Shown one piece after another: positions 28,370 through 37,753 of a stretch of DNA of 64,000 bases. The notes under the pieces are model-generated. The model did not search any database. It saw nothing but the letters and a program-made list of their open reading frames with translations, and was not told where the DNA came from. A program made the position numbers and the translations under genes. Source of the stretch: Streptomyces sp. DG1A-41 (GTDB taxonomy: Bacteria; Actinomycetota; Actinomycetes; Streptomycetales; Streptomycetaceae). Where the stretch lies: the NCBI RefSeq assembly GCF_037055355.1, contig NZ_CP146350.1, positions 7,215,001-7,279,000 on the forward strand, written 5' to 3'. Numbering within the stretch: position 1 is the first letter of the stretch; each line of letters begins with the position of its first letter.

Positions 28370-29110
28370 TCAGGCGCTCACAGCCGCCAACGCCGGTACC
28401 CGAGCCGCGTCGTACCGCTCCAGCACCACCCGGGCCACCTCCGGCGCCGGCCCCAGGACTTCCGCCAGGACGTCCGCCTCCTCCGCGCCCCGGGCGATGC
28501 GGTCCGGGAGGAAGCCGGGGGCGAGGACGTAGGGGGCGACCGCCACCCGGGAGCAGCCGAGGGCCCGGAGTTCCCGGACGGCGTCCTCCGTGCGGGGGAG
28601 AGATGCGGAGGCGAACGCAGGCCGCACGGCGCACCAGCCGGTGTGCCGCCACTCCCGCGCGATTTCTGCGATCACTGCGATCGCCTCCGGGTCGGTGGAT
28701 CCCGCCGAGGCCAGCACGACCCCGGTCGAGGACTTCTCGGCGGGGGAAAGCCCCGCCTCGTACAGGCGTCGCTCCAGGGCGGACAGCAACAGGGGCGACG
28801 GGCCCAGGACCTCCGCCTGGCGGATACGGAGCTGCGGGGGAGCGTCCGCGAGGACCGCCGGGATGTCCGCCTTCGCGTGGAACGCCCGGGTCAGGAGGAG
28901 GGGGAGGGCCACGACGTCACGGACGCCCTGGACCGCCAGGGACTCCAGCACCCCCTGCACCGAGGGCACGTTGAAGTCCAGGAAGCCCGTCTCCACGCGT
29001 GCGTCGGGACGCAGGGAGCGGACCCGGCGTACCAGGGCATGCACCGTCGCGGCGTGCCGCGGGTCGCGGCTGCCGTGGGCGATGACGAGGAGAACAGGCT
29101 TGTTGATCAT
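28370..29110 (-). CDS. Sirohydrochlorin chelatase (CbiX/SirB family)
   Basis: A 246-residue two-lobed chelatase that inserts a metal into sirohydrochlorin; in this operon the product is siroheme for CysI. The first lobe has the metal-site LLVIAHGSRDP with His12, and HAKADIP near residue 80. The second lobe has VVLASAGSTDPEA. It is the last gene of the sulfur operon, 6 bases after the sulfonate permease. Iron rather than cobalt is inferred from the sulfite reductase context. Confidence 0.92.
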   Translation of the reverse strand: MINKPVLLVIAHGSRDPRHAATVHALVRRVRSLRPDARVETGFLDFNVPSVQGVLESLAVQGVRDVVALPLLLTRAFHAKADIPAVLADAPPQLRIRQAEVLGPSPLLLSALERRLYEAGLSPAEKSSTGVVLASAGSTDPEAIAVIAEIAREWRHTGWCAVRPAFASASLPRTEDAVRELRALGCSRVAVAPYVLAPGFLPDRIARGAEEADVLAEVLGPAPEVARVVLERYDAARVPALAAVSA

Positions 29111-29116
29111 GGGACG

Positions 29117-30013
29117 TCAGCTCTTCACCAGCAGGCCGCGGCTGCGCAGCACCCACCGCTCCAGCGGGCTGAAGATGAGCAGGTCGATGGCGATGCCGAC
29201 GATGAGGATGAGGAGGATGGCTTCGAAGACCATGGCCATGTCGCTGGCGTTGCGGCCGTTCTCCAGCAGCTGTCCGAGGCCGACGCCGAGGTCGGGGAAG
29301 GAGGCGATGATCTCGGCGGCCATCAGAGAGCGCCAGGAGAAGGCCCAGCCCTGCTTCAGACCGGCGACGTAGCCGGGCAGGGCGGCCGGGAGGACGATGT
29401 GCCAGGTGCCCTTCAGACCGGTCGCGCCGAGGGTGCGGCCCGCGCGGAGGAACAGCGGCGGCACCTGGTCGACGCCCGAGACGAGGCCGTTGGCGATCGA
29501 GGGGACCGCGCCGAGCAGGATCACCGCGTACATCATCGAGTTGTTCAGACCCAGCCAGATGACCGCCGGGGGGACCCAGGCGACCGAGGGCAGTGACTGG
29601 AGGCCGGACAGGATCGGACCGAGGGCCGCGCGGACGAACTTCACGCGGGCCACGAGCAGTCCCAGGGGGGTGCCGATCACCAGCGCGAAGCAGAAGCCGA
29701 GCAGGCCGCGCGAGACGCTGGTCCAGATGTAGCCGAGCAGTTCGCCCTGGAGCCACGCCGTGTGGACCACGTCCCACACGGCGGACGGCGTGGGCAGCTT
29801 GGTCGGGTCGTCGACGACCTTGAACGAGACGAGGGCCTGCCAGACCGCCAGCACCAGCGCGACGGCGAGGACGGGCGGCAGGATCTTCTCGACGAAGGTC
29901 TGCCGGAACGGCGTGCGGCTCGTCTGCCTCGACTCCAGCGCGTCGAGGCCCGCCTCCAGTCCGGCGAGATCGCTGCCGTCCTTGGCGACGGTCGTCGAAT
30001 CAGTGCTGGCCAT
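29117..30013 (-). CDS. ssuC: Sulfonate-type ABC transporter permease (SsuC-like)
   Basis: A 298-residue permease of the nitrate/taurine/sulfonate family with six helices after a 45-residue cytoplasmic start. GATGLKGTWHIVLPAALPG is the ATPase-contact loop, and AFSWRSLMAAEII is a family signature. I chose ATG at 30013 (MASTDS), which overlaps the ssuB stop by 14 bases. It works with SsuB and SsuA to import alkanesulfonates or a related sulfur source. Confidence 0.9.
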   Translation of the reverse strand: MASTDSTTVAKDGSDLAGLEAGLDALESRQTSRTPFRQTFVEKILPPVLAVALVLAVWQALVSFKVVDDPTKLPTPSAVWDVVHTAWLQGELLGYIWTSVSRGLLGFCFALVIGTPLGLLVARVKFVRAALGPILSGLQSLPSVAWVPPAVIWLGLNNSMMYAVILLGAVPSIANGLVSGVDQVPPLFLRAGRTLGATGLKGTWHIVLPAALPGYVAGLKQGWAFSWRSLMAAEIIASFPDLGVGLGQLLENGRNASDMAMVFEAILLILIVGIAIDLLIFSPLERWVLRSRGLLVKS

Positions 30014-30788
30014 GACGGCGGATCTCCCCACGCAGTTCTTCGGTGATCTCGACGGACAGCTCCGCCACGGCGGTGTCCTCGATGCGGCGCGGGTGCTCGA
30101 TGTCCACCGTCCACTCGCGGGCGATGCGGCCCGGGCGGGAGGACAGCAGCACCACGCGCTGGGCGAGGCGGACGGCCTCGCGCACGTTGTGCGTGACGAA
30201 CAGGACGGACAGCTGCGTCTCGCGCCAGATGCGCGTCAGCTCGTCGTGCAGCACATCGCGGGTGATGGCGTCCAGCGCGGCGAACGGCTCGTCCATCAGC
30301 AGCAGCTTGCTCTCCTGCGCGAGCGCGCGGGCCATCGCGACGCGCTGGCGCATCCCGCCGGACAGTTCGTGCACCCGCTTGCGGTGGGCGCCCTTGAGCC
30401 GGACGAGTTCGAGCAGTTCCTCGGCCCGATCGTGGCGCTCCGACTTCGGCACGCCCCTGAGCTTGAGGGCGAGTTCGATGTTCTTGCCGGCGGACAGCCA
30501 CGGGAAGAGCGCGTGTTCCTGGAACATCAGCGCCGGGCGGCCGTCGGTGGTGATCTCGCCGACCGAGGGCCGGTCAAGGCCGGCGACCAGGTTGAGCAGG
30601 GTGGACTTGCCGCAGCCCGAGGCCCCCAGGAGGGTGACGAACTCGCCGGGGGCGACATCGAGGGTGATGTCGTCCAGGACGAGCTGCTGCCCGGCGGGGC
30701 CCGGGAACGACTTCGAGACGTGGGCGATCCGGGCGGCGTGGGTGGCCGTCTCGGTGCCGTCGGCGGCCTTGGCGAGGGTCGTGGCCAT
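30000..30788 (-). CDS. ssuB: Sulfonate-type ABC transporter ATPase (SsuB-like)
   Basis: A 262-residue ATPase. Walker A is GASGCGKST at residues 55-63, the signature is LSGGMRQR near 140 and Walker B is LLLMDEPFAALDA. The PALMFQEHALFPWLS stretch after Walker A is typical of the nitrate/taurine/sulfonate group. ATG at 30788 has a perfect AGGAGGTGA six bases upstream; the GTG at 30797 would lie inside that site. It is part of the sulfur operon. Confidence 0.94.
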   Translation of the reverse strand: MATTLAKAADGTETATHAARIAHVSKSFPGPAGQQLVLDDITLDVAPGEFVTLLGASGCGKSTLLNLVAGLDRPSVGEITTDGRPALMFQEHALFPWLSAGKNIELALKLRGVPKSERHDRAEELLELVRLKGAHRKRVHELSGGMRQRVAMARALAQESKLLLMDEPFAALDAITRDVLHDELTRIWRETQLSVLFVTHNVREAVRLAQRVVLLSSRPGRIAREWTVDIEHPRRIEDTAVAELSVEITEELRGEIRRHGQH

Positions 30789-30824
30789 GGTCGTCACCTC
30801 CTGGGAACGGGTCGGGATGCGGGC

Positions 30825-31928
30825 TTACTTGACGCCGAGACCGGCGTCGTCGACCGTGGGCTCGCCCTCGGCCTTGAGGACCTTGTTCAGCGGCGCGAGG
30901 TCGTAGATGCCCTTCAGATCCGGCTTCTCCAGCAGCCCGGCCTTGACGGCGTGTTCGGCCTCGGTGTTGAGAGTGGAGGCCAGCGGGTCGTCGGTGAACT
31001 GGATCGACTTCCACGCCGGGTCCAGCACATCGGCGGGCAGCGCCTTGCCGGAGTCCTCCGCCAGCTGCTCGTTCGCTGCCGCCTTCGCCTCATCGGGGTG
31101 GGCGTTGATCCACTTGTTGGTCTCGACCGAGCCCTTGAGTACGGCCTCGACGACCCTCGGGTGCTTCTTCAGGAAGTCCTGGCGCACGATGATGTTCGTG
31201 ATCACGAACTTCTTGTCCGGCCACAGCGACGCCTCGTCGAGGAGCACCTTGCCGCCCTCGGCGACCAGCTTCGACGCGGTCGGCTCCGGCACCCAGGCAC
31301 CGTCGATCGACCCGGACTTGTAGGCGTCCGGGGTGACCTTGTTGTCGCTGCGGACGACCGTGACGTCACCCTTGCCGCTCTGTGGGTCGATCTTCCAGCC
31401 CTGGTCGGCGGCCCAGTTGAGGAACGCCACGTCCTGGGTGTTGCCGAGCTGCGGGGTCGCGATCCGCTTGCCCTTGACATCCTTCAACGACTTGATCTTG
31501 TCCGGGTTGACCACCAGCTTCACGCCGCCGGACGCCGAACCGCCGATGATCCGCAGGTTCTTGCCGTCCGCCTTGGTGTAGCCGTTGACGGCGGGGGAGG
31601 GGCCTATCCAGCCGATGTCGATGGAGCCGGAATTGAGGGCCTCGATCTCGGAGGGACCGGCGTTGAAGAGCGCGGGCTCGGCCTTGGTGGCGCCGAGCGC
31701 CTTCTGGAAGAAGCCCTTCCGCAAGCCCACGAGCGCGGTGCCGTGGGTCAGGTTCCCGAAGTAACCGATCTTGACGGTGTCGAGACCCTCGATCTTTTTC
31801 GCCCCGGCGGCGATCTTCACCGCCCCGTCGTCCTTGGCCTGGGAGCCGTAACCGCACGAGGCCAGCGTGAGCAGCGGCAGCGCGGCCAGTACCGCGAACG
31901 ATCGGCGCAGCGCGGATGATGCAGGCAC
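30825..31928 (-). CDS. ssuA: Sulfonate-type substrate-binding lipoprotein (SsuA-like)
   Basis: A 367-residue NMT1/SsuA-type binding protein. The signal peptide ends in lipobox LASC with Cys25. The mature domain shows KIGYFGNLTHGTALVG, a segment around GPSEIEALNSGSIDIGWIGPSP (split at SGS) and TPDAYKSGSIDGAWVPEP, the usual ligand-binding loops. The GTG at 31928 follows AGAGGAA. The ligand is probably an alkanesulfonate or sulfate ester, inferred from the operon rather than from residues. Confidence 0.92.
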   Translation of the reverse strand: MPASSALRRSFAVLAALPLLTLASCGYGSQAKDDGAVKIAAGAKKIEGLDTVKIGYFGNLTHGTALVGLRKGFFQKALGATKAEPALFNAGPSEIEALNSGSIDIGWIGPSPAVNGYTKADGKNLRIIGGSASGGVKLVVNPDKIKSLKDVKGKRIATPQLGNTQDVAFLNWAADQGWKIDPQSGKGDVTVVRSDNKVTPDAYKSGSIDGAWVPEPTASKLVAEGGKVLLDEASLWPDKKFVITNIIVRQDFLKKHPRVVEAVLKGSVETNKWINAHPDEAKAAANEQLAEDSGKALPADVLDPAWKSIQFTDDPLASTLNTEAEHAVKAGLLEKPDLKGIYDLAPLNKVLKAEGEPTVDDAGLGVK

Positions 31929-32044
31929 GGGAGGGATTCCTCTCGGAGGCCCGGCGAACACGGTCTCTCAGGTCGTGGCCGGGAGGTCGGCAGGTTTTCG
32001 TCTACGGCGGTGGGGGGTGCGGGCGCGCGAGCGGTGCGCGTACG

Positions 32045-32149
32045 TCAGCGCACACATCGCGCGACTCCGCCCTGCCCGCTGCCGAGAGCACCGCTGCCGA
32101 CGCGGCCGCCCTCCTTCGCGAACATCGAGTAGAAGTCGGGGTGGTTCAT
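32045..32149 (-). CDS. Possible 34-residue small protein coupled to cysN
   Basis: An ATG one base after the cysN stop (TGACATG) opens a 34-codon frame starting MNHPDFYSMFAKEGG and ending in a Gly-rich tail with RCVR. Coupling to cysN termination is plausible, and the position inside a sulfur operon is notable. There is no independent ribosome binding site and I recognise no family. It may be a chance frame. Confidence 0.3.
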   Translation of the reverse strand: MNHPDFYSMFAKEGGRVGSGALGSGQGGVARCVR

Positions 32150-32150
32150 G

Positions 32151-33485
32151 TCAGAAGTCCCACCCGTCGTCCTCGGACTCGTCCTTCACCGGATCCGGGG
32201 CGGCGAAGGACTCGCCGACCATGCCCGCGGTCAGCGTCGTGCCGTCGTTGGGGTCGATCAGGATGAACGAGCCGGTGCGCCGCGAGTCCGCGTAGGAGTC
32301 GACCGGCAGGGGTTCGGCGGTACGGATCTTCACCCGGCCGATGTCGTTGGCGACGAGCTGTCCCGGGTGCGGGTGCAGGGACAGATCGTCGAGCGTGAGG
32401 CGGGACGGGATGTCCTTCACGATCGCCTTGACCGTGCGGGTGCCGTGCTTGAGCAGCACCCGGTGGCCGAGGGTCAGCGGGGCGTCGGCGACGTGGCAGA
32501 CGGTGGCTTCGATGTCCTGCGTCGTCGCGGGCGCGTCCTTGGTGGGCACGATCAGATCGCCGCGCGAGATGTCGATGTCGTCCTCCAGCAGGAGGGTCAC
32601 CGACTGCGTCGTCCAGGCCACGTCGACCGGCTCGCCCAGCAGATCGATACCGGAGATCTTCGAGGTGCGGCCCGACGGCAGCACCGTGACCTCCTCGCCG
32701 ACGTGGAAGGAACCGGCCGCGATCTGACCGGCGTAGCCCCGGTAGTCGGGGTGGTCCGCGCTCTGCGGCCGGATCACGTACTGCACGGGCAGCCGGGCGT
32801 GGCAGTGGCTCAGGTCGTGCGCGACCGGGACCGTCTCCAGGTGCTCCAGCACGGTCGGGCCGCCGTACCAGTCCATGTTCGCGGAGGCGTCGACGACATT
32901 GTCGCCGACCAGGGCGGAGATCGGGATGGCGGTGACCTCGGGAACGCCCAGCTCGGTCGCGTACGCCGTGAACTCCTCGGCGATCGCCGCGAACACCTTC
33001 TCGTCGTAGCCGACGAGGTCCATCTTGTTGACCGCGAGGACGGCGTGCGGGACGCGCAGCAGGGCGGCGATCGCGGCGTGCCGGCGGGTCTGCTCGACCA
33101 CGCCGTTGCGGGCGTCGACGAGGATGACCGTCAGCTCCGCCGTGGAGGCGCCGGTGACCATGTTCCGGGTGTACTGCACGTGCCCGGGAGTGTCGGCGAG
33201 GATGAACCGGCGCCGGGGCGTGGCGAAGTAGCGGTAGGCCACGTCGATGGTGATGCCCTGCTCCCGCTCGGCCCGCAGACCGTCCGTCAGCAGCGCCAGG
33301 TCCGGCGCCTCCTGGCCCCGGCTGGCGGACGCCCGCTCCACGGCCTCCAGCTGGTCGGTGAGGACCGACTTGGAGTCGTGCAGCAGCCGCCCGACGAGGG
33401 TGGACTTGCCGTCGTCGACGGAACCGGCGGTGGCGAACCGCAGCAGCGTGGTGGCCGAGAGTTCCTCGGTCGTGATCGTGCTCAT
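32151..33485 (-). CDS. cysN: Sulfate adenylyltransferase large subunit CysN
   Basis: A 444-residue GTPase subunit of ATP sulfurylase that drives APS synthesis with CysD. G motifs are GSVDDGKST at residues 21-29, DTPGH near 95 and NKMDL near 152. ERASASRGQEAPDLALL then EREQGITIDVAYRYF is CysN-specific. Beta-barrel domains follow. It lacks the fused APS kinase found in mycobacterial CysNC, consistent with the separate cysC here. It is 2 bases from cysD. Confidence 0.95.
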   Translation of the reverse strand: MSTITTEELSATTLLRFATAGSVDDGKSTLVGRLLHDSKSVLTDQLEAVERASASRGQEAPDLALLTDGLRAEREQGITIDVAYRYFATPRRRFILADTPGHVQYTRNMVTGASTAELTVILVDARNGVVEQTRRHAAIAALLRVPHAVLAVNKMDLVGYDEKVFAAIAEEFTAYATELGVPEVTAIPISALVGDNVVDASANMDWYGGPTVLEHLETVPVAHDLSHCHARLPVQYVIRPQSADHPDYRGYAGQIAAGSFHVGEEVTVLPSGRTSKISGIDLLGEPVDVAWTTQSVTLLLEDDIDISRGDLIVPTKDAPATTQDIEATVCHVADAPLTLGHRVLLKHGTRTVKAIVKDIPSRLTLDDLSLHPHPGQLVANDIGRVKIRTAEPLPVDSYADSRRTGSFILIDPNDGTTLTAGMVGESFAAPDPVKDESEDDGWDF

Positions 33486-33487
33486 CT

Positions 33488-34424
33488 TTAGAAGTACCCC
33501 TCGCGCTTGCGGTCTTCCATCGCGGCTTCGGAGAGCTTGTCGTCGGCGCGGGTGGCGCCGCGCTCGGTCAGCCGGGAAGCGGCGATCTCCACGATCACCT
33601 TCTCGATCGTGTCGGCGTCGGAGTCGACGGCGCCGGTGCAGGACATGTCACCGACCGTGCGGTAGCGCACCAGGCGCTTCTCGACGGTCTCGCCGTCCTT
33701 CGGCCCGCCCCAGTCACCGGCCGTCAGCCACATGCCGCCGCGCTTGAACACCTCACGCTCGTGCGCGTAGTAGATCTCCGGCAGCTCGATGCCCTCGCGG
33801 GCGATGTACTGCCACACGTCCAGCTCGGTCCAGTTGGACAGCGGGAAGACGCGGACGTGCTCGCCCGGGGCGTGCCAGGCCGTTGTAGAGGTTCCACAGC
33901 TCCGGGCGCTGCCGTCGCGGGTCCCACTGGGAGAACTCGTCCCGCAGGGAGAACACCCGCTCCTTGGCCCGGGCCTTCTCCTCGTCCCGCCGGCCGCCGC
34001 CGAAGACCGCGTCGAAACGCTCCTGCTGGATCTTCTCGGTCAGCGGCAGCGTCTGGAGCGGGTTCCGGGTGCCGTCCGGGCGCTCCTTGAGCACACCCCG
34101 GTCGATGTAGTCCTGCACCGAGGCGACATGCAGCCGCAGTCCGTGCCGGGCCACCGTGCCGTCCCGGTAGTCGATGACCTCGGGGAAGTTGTGCCCGGTG
34201 TCCACATGCAGCAGCGAGAACGGCACCGACGCCGGCCGGAAGGCCTTCAGCGCCAGATGCAGCATGACGATCGAGTCCTTGCCGCCGGAGAAGAGAATCA
34301 CCGGCCGCTCGAACTCACCCGCCACCTCCCGGAAGATGTGCACCGCCTCGGACTCGAGAGCGTCGAGGTGGGAGAGCGCGTACGGGCTGCCGGTCTCCTC
34401 GGAAACCGTGGCGGCGGTCGTCAT
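33488..34424 (-). pseudogene. cysD: Sulfate adenylyltransferase small subunit CysD, frameshifted
   Basis: ATP sulfurylase small subunit of the PP-loop family. The N-terminal part (MTTAATVSEETG start, then LFSGGKDSIVMLHLALKAF with SGGKDS at 41-47, then LHVDTGHNFPE) runs in one frame to NLYNG. An extra base near 33877 (an A on the plus strand inside what would be GCCGGC) shifts the frame. The rest, from HAPGEHV through WQYIAREGIELPEIYYAH to KREGYF, is in another frame. Both parts are otherwise perfectly conserved. A real frameshift would abolish sulfate assimilation in an otherwise intact operon, so sequence error is likely. ATGA overlap with cysC. Confidence 0.9.
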
Positions 34425-34997
34425 GCCAGTCCCCTTTCGCTGAGCAGGGCGTACACGGACGCCGCGGACTCCTGCACGGTCTGGTTCTGCGACTCGATGC
34501 GCAGATCGGGCGACTCGGGTGCCTCGTACGGGTCGTCGACCCCGGTGAGCCCCTTGAGCTCGCCCGCGGCCTGCTTGGCGTACAGGCCCTTCACGTCCCG
34601 CTCGCTGCACACCTCGACCGGGGTCGCCACGTGGATCTCCACGTACGCGGTGCCGTTCGCCTGGTGCCGCTTGCGCACCGCGTCGCGGCTGTCCTGGTAC
34701 GGCGCGATCACCGGGACGAGGGCGAGCACGCCGTTGCGGGCGAGCAGCTCGGCGACGAAGCCGATGCGCTGCACGTTGGTGTGCCGGTCCTCGCGGCTGA
34801 AGCCGAGGCCCGCCGAGATGAACTCGCGGATCTCGTCGCCGTCGAGCACCTCGACGCGGTGGCCCTCGGCGCGGAGCGCCGGCCAGCTCGTGGGCGATGG
34901 TGGTCTTGCCGGCACTCGGCAGACCCGTGAGCCAGACGGTGGCTCCGGTCGTCACGTCGGTCTCCTGAATCGTCTGAGTCGTCTGGGTCGTCGTCAT
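34421..34997 (-). pseudogene. cysC: Adenylylsulfate kinase CysC, frameshifted
   Basis: APS kinase, which phosphorylates APS to PAPS. The first part carries the P-loop GLPSAGKTT at residues 25-33 and reaches IAHELAG. The frame then breaks near 34878 beside GCCGGC, and the remainder (LRAEGHRVEVLDGDEIRE then FISAGLGFSREDRHTNVQ) continues in a second frame to a normal C-terminus. The net change is +1 or -2 bases. Both junction sides are intact, so this is probably a single error or very recent mutation. It has ATGA overlaps with cysH upstream and cysD downstream. Confidence 0.9.
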
Positions 34998-35704
34998 CCG
35001 TGCAGCCCGCACTCGGTCTTGCTGCGGCCCGCCCAGCGGCCGGCGCGCGCGTCCTCGCCCTGAAGGACCCGGCGGGTGCAGGGGGCGCAGCCGACGGAGG
35101 CGTAGCCGTCCATCAGCAGCGGGTTCGTCAGGACGCCGTGTTCGGTGACGTAGGCGTCCACGTCGTCCTGGGTCCAGCGGGCGATCGGGGAGATCTTGAC
35201 CTTCTGGCGCTTGTCGTCCCAGCCGACCACCGGGGTGTTCGCCCGGGTCGGGGACTCGTCGCGGCGCAGACCGGTCGCCCAGGCCTGGTAGTTCTTCAGG
35301 CCTCGCTCCAGAGGCTCCACCTTGCGCATGGCGCAGCACAGGTCGGGGTTGCGGTCGTGCAGCTTCGGGCCGAACTCCGCGTCCTGCTCGGCGACCGTCT
35401 GGCGCGGCGTGAGCGTGATGACGTTGACGTCCATCACGGCGTCGACCGCGTCACGGGTGCCGATGGTCTCCTCGAAGTGGTAGCCGGTGTCGAGGAAGAC
35501 GACGTCGACGCCGGGCATCGCGCGGGAGGCGAGGTGGGCGACCACCGCGTCCTCCATCGAGGAGGTCACGCAGAAGCGCTTGCCGAACGTCTCGGCCGCC
35601 CACTGGAGGATCTCCAGCGCGGAGGCGTCCTCCAGGTCGCGGCCCGCCTGCTCGGCGAGCGCCTTGAGATCCTCCGCCGTGCGCTGTTCCTGAGCCGTGG
35701 TCAT
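34994..35704 (-). CDS. cysH: Adenylylsulfate / PAPS reductase CysH
   Basis: A 236-residue thioredoxin-dependent reductase that converts APS (or PAPS) to sulfite. The nucleotide-binding TSSMEDAVVAHLA segment is near residue 48. Two cysteine pairs, CCAMRKVEPL near 122 and CAPCTRRVL near 207, can hold a 4Fe-4S cluster, which points to APS reductase activity. The catalytic Cys is in the C-terminal TECGLHG. Start and stop both overlap neighbours in ATGA fashion. CysC in the operon could still make PAPS for other uses. Confidence 0.93.
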   Translation of the reverse strand: MTTAQEQRTAEDLKALAEQAGRDLEDASALEILQWAAETFGKRFCVTSSMEDAVVAHLASRAMPGVDVVFLDTGYHFEETIGTRDAVDAVMDVNVITLTPRQTVAEQDAEFGPKLHDRNPDLCCAMRKVEPLERGLKNYQAWATGLRRDESPTRANTPVVGWDDKRQKVKISPIARWTQDDVDAYVTEHGVLTNPLLMDGYASVGCAPCTRRVLQGEDARAGRWAGRSKTECGLHG

Positions 35705-35880
35705 ATCTTCGCCCCTCCGGTGTCGGATCGCTTCAGCCCCTGGGCCAGCAGCCCGAGGAACTTCAGCTGAAAGGCCCGGCTGCACGCCGCGCATTCCCAC
35801 GCGCCGTGCCCCTCCTCGCTCGGACGCAGGTCCTCGTCACCGCAGTAGGGGCAGTAGAAGGGGGCCGCTCGCTCGCTCAT
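35701..35880 (-). CDS. Small zinc-ribbon protein in the cys operon
   Basis: A 59-residue protein, MSERAAPFYCPYCGDED at the start and WECAACSRAF in the middle. The two CxxC pairs about 20 residues apart form a likely zinc ribbon or rubredoxin-like site. ATG at 35880 overlaps the cysI stop and its own stop overlaps the cysH ATG. Such a gene recurs between cysI and cysH in Streptomyces cys operons as I know them, but its role (redox partner or metal-binding regulator) is unknown. Confidence 0.8.
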   Translation of the reverse strand: MSERAAPFYCPYCGDEDLRPSEEGHGAWECAACSRAFQLKFLGLLAQGLKRSDTGGAKI

Positions 35881-37574
35881 GAGAGGGCCTCCTCGCTGGC
35901 CCGGGCCGCCCAGGTGGCGAACCGCTCGCCGTCCTCGCGCTCCGCCTGGAACCGCTTCAGGACACGCTCGACGTAGTCGGGCAGCTCTTCGGAGGTGACC
36001 TTCAGGCCGCGCACCTTGCGGCCGAAGCCGGCCTCAAGGCCGAGCGCGCCGCCCAGGTGCACCTGGTAGCCCTCGACCTGCTCGCCCTTGTCGTTGACGA
36101 CCAGCTGGCCCTTGAGACCGATGTCCGCCACCTGGATACGGGCGCAGGCGTTCGGGCAGCCGTTGAGGTTGATGGTGATCGGCTCGTCGAAGTCCGGGAT
36201 CCGGCGCTCCAGTTCGTCGATCAGGGAGGAGCCGCGCGCCTTGGTCTCGACGATGGCGAGCTTGCAGTACTCGATGCCGGTGCAGGCCATGGTGCCGCGC
36301 CGGAACGGAGACGGCTTCGTCGTCAGGTCCAGCGCCTCCAGGCCCTCGACCAGCGAGTCGACCTGCGACTCCTCGACGTCCAGCACGATCATCTTCTGCT
36401 CGACGGTCGTACGGACCCGGCCCGAGCCGTGCGCCTCCGCCAGCTCGGCGATCTTCGTGAGGGTGGTGCCGTCGACGCGGCCGACGCGCGGGGCGAAGCC
36501 GACGTAGAAGCGGCCGTCCTTCTGCCGGTGCACGCCGACGTGGTCGCGCCAGCGCTCCACGGGCTGGGCGGGCGCCGGGCCGTCGATCAGCTTGCGCTTG
36601 AGGTACTCGTCCTCCAGGACCTGCCGGAACTTCTCCGCGCCCCAGTCGGCGACCAGGAACTTCAGCCGGGCGCGCGTACGAAGGCGCCGGTAGCCGTAGT
36701 CGCGGAAGATCGAGATGACGCCCTCATAGACGTCCGGGACCTCGTCCAGCGGCACCCAGGCGCCGAGCCGGACGCCGATCTTGGGGTTGGTGGACAGGCC
36801 GCCGCCGACCCACAGGTCGAAGCCGGGGCCGTGCTCGGGGTGGTTCACGCCGACGAAGGCGACGTCGTTGATCTCGTGCGCCACGTCGAGCAGCGGCGAG
36901 CCGCTGATCGCCGACTTGAACTTGCGCGGCAGGTTCGAGAACTCCTTGTTGCCGATGATCCGGCGGTGGATCTCCCCGATGGCCGGGGTGCCGTCGATGA
37001 TCTCGTCCGCGGCGATGCCGGCCACGGGCGAGCCGAGGATCACGCGGGGCGTGTCACCGCAGGCCTCGGTGGTGGACAGGCCGACCGCCTCCAGCCGGTT
37101 CCAGATCTCGGGCACGTCCTCGATCCGGATCCAGTGGTACTGCACGTTCTGCCGGTCGGTGATGTCGGCGGTGCCGCGCGCGAACTCCTGCGAGATCTCG
37201 CCGATGACCCGGAGCTGCCGGGTGGTCAGCGCACCGCCGTCGATGCGGACGCGCAGCATGAAGTACTCGTCGTCCAGCTCCTCCGGCTCCAGGACCGCCG
37301 TCTTGCCGCCGTCGATCCCGGGGCGGCGCTGGGTGTACAGGCCCCACCAGCGCATCCGCCCGCGCAGGTCGTTCGGGTCGATCGAGTCGAAGCCCCGCTT
37401 GGAGTAGATCGTCTCAATGCGTGTCCGTACATTGAGACCGTCGTCGTCCTTCTTGAACTGCTCGTTGCCGTTGAGCGGGGTGTGGTGCCCCGCGGCCCAC
37501 TGACCCTCACCGCGGTGACGGCTCACCTTGCGGCGGGGAGTCGCGGCGGCAGGGTTCTGCGGGGTGGCGGCCAT
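35877..37574 (-). CDS. cysI: Ferredoxin-type sulfite reductase
   Basis: A 565-residue siroheme and 4Fe-4S enzyme that reduces sulfite to sulfide with six electrons. Cluster ligands are CTGIEYC near residue 429 and NGCPNAC near 472. Siroheme arginine regions include RVRIDGGALTTRQLR and FARGTADITDRQNVQYHW (the second split from its strand by ISQE). The GLYTQRRPG start is typical of the actinobacterial NirA/SirA group. Nitrite reductase is an alternative, but the operon argues for sulfite. ATG at 37574 follows AAGGA. It is the first large gene after the leader peptide. Confidence 0.94.
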   Translation of the reverse strand: MAATPQNPAAATPRRKVSRHRGEGQWAAGHHTPLNGNEQFKKDDDGLNVRTRIETIYSKRGFDSIDPNDLRGRMRWWGLYTQRRPGIDGGKTAVLEPEELDDEYFMLRVRIDGGALTTRQLRVIGEISQEFARGTADITDRQNVQYHWIRIEDVPEIWNRLEAVGLSTTEACGDTPRVILGSPVAGIAADEIIDGTPAIGEIHRRIIGNKEFSNLPRKFKSAISGSPLLDVAHEINDVAFVGVNHPEHGPGFDLWVGGGLSTNPKIGVRLGAWVPLDEVPDVYEGVISIFRDYGYRRLRTRARLKFLVADWGAEKFRQVLEDEYLKRKLIDGPAPAQPVERWRDHVGVHRQKDGRFYVGFAPRVGRVDGTTLTKIAELAEAHGSGRVRTTVEQKMIVLDVEESQVDSLVEGLEALDLTTKPSPFRRGTMACTGIEYCKLAIVETKARGSSLIDELERRIPDFDEPITINLNGCPNACARIQVADIGLKGQLVVNDKGEQVEGYQVHLGGALGLEAGFGRKVRGLKVTSEELPDYVERVLKRFQAEREDGERFATWAARASEEALS

Positions 37575-37753
37575 GGTTGATACGTCCTTCGGGACAGCAG
37601 TGGGTAGGGGTCGGCGCGGAGCGCCGTCGTTGAGGGGTGGCGGTCGGGTGACGGGCGGGAGGCTCTGACCTGCGCGCGGGCGCATGGGCATACGTGCGCG
37701 TCATTGCGCGGGGATGAGACGAGGAAGGGGGGTGTCGGGCTGCGTGAGTGCTC

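Noticed and set aside
33488..34997. Programmed frameshifting in cysC and cysD
   Set aside because: No slippery sequence or stimulatory structure of the usual kind, and homologues in this operon type are single-frame; a sequence error or mutation is simpler.
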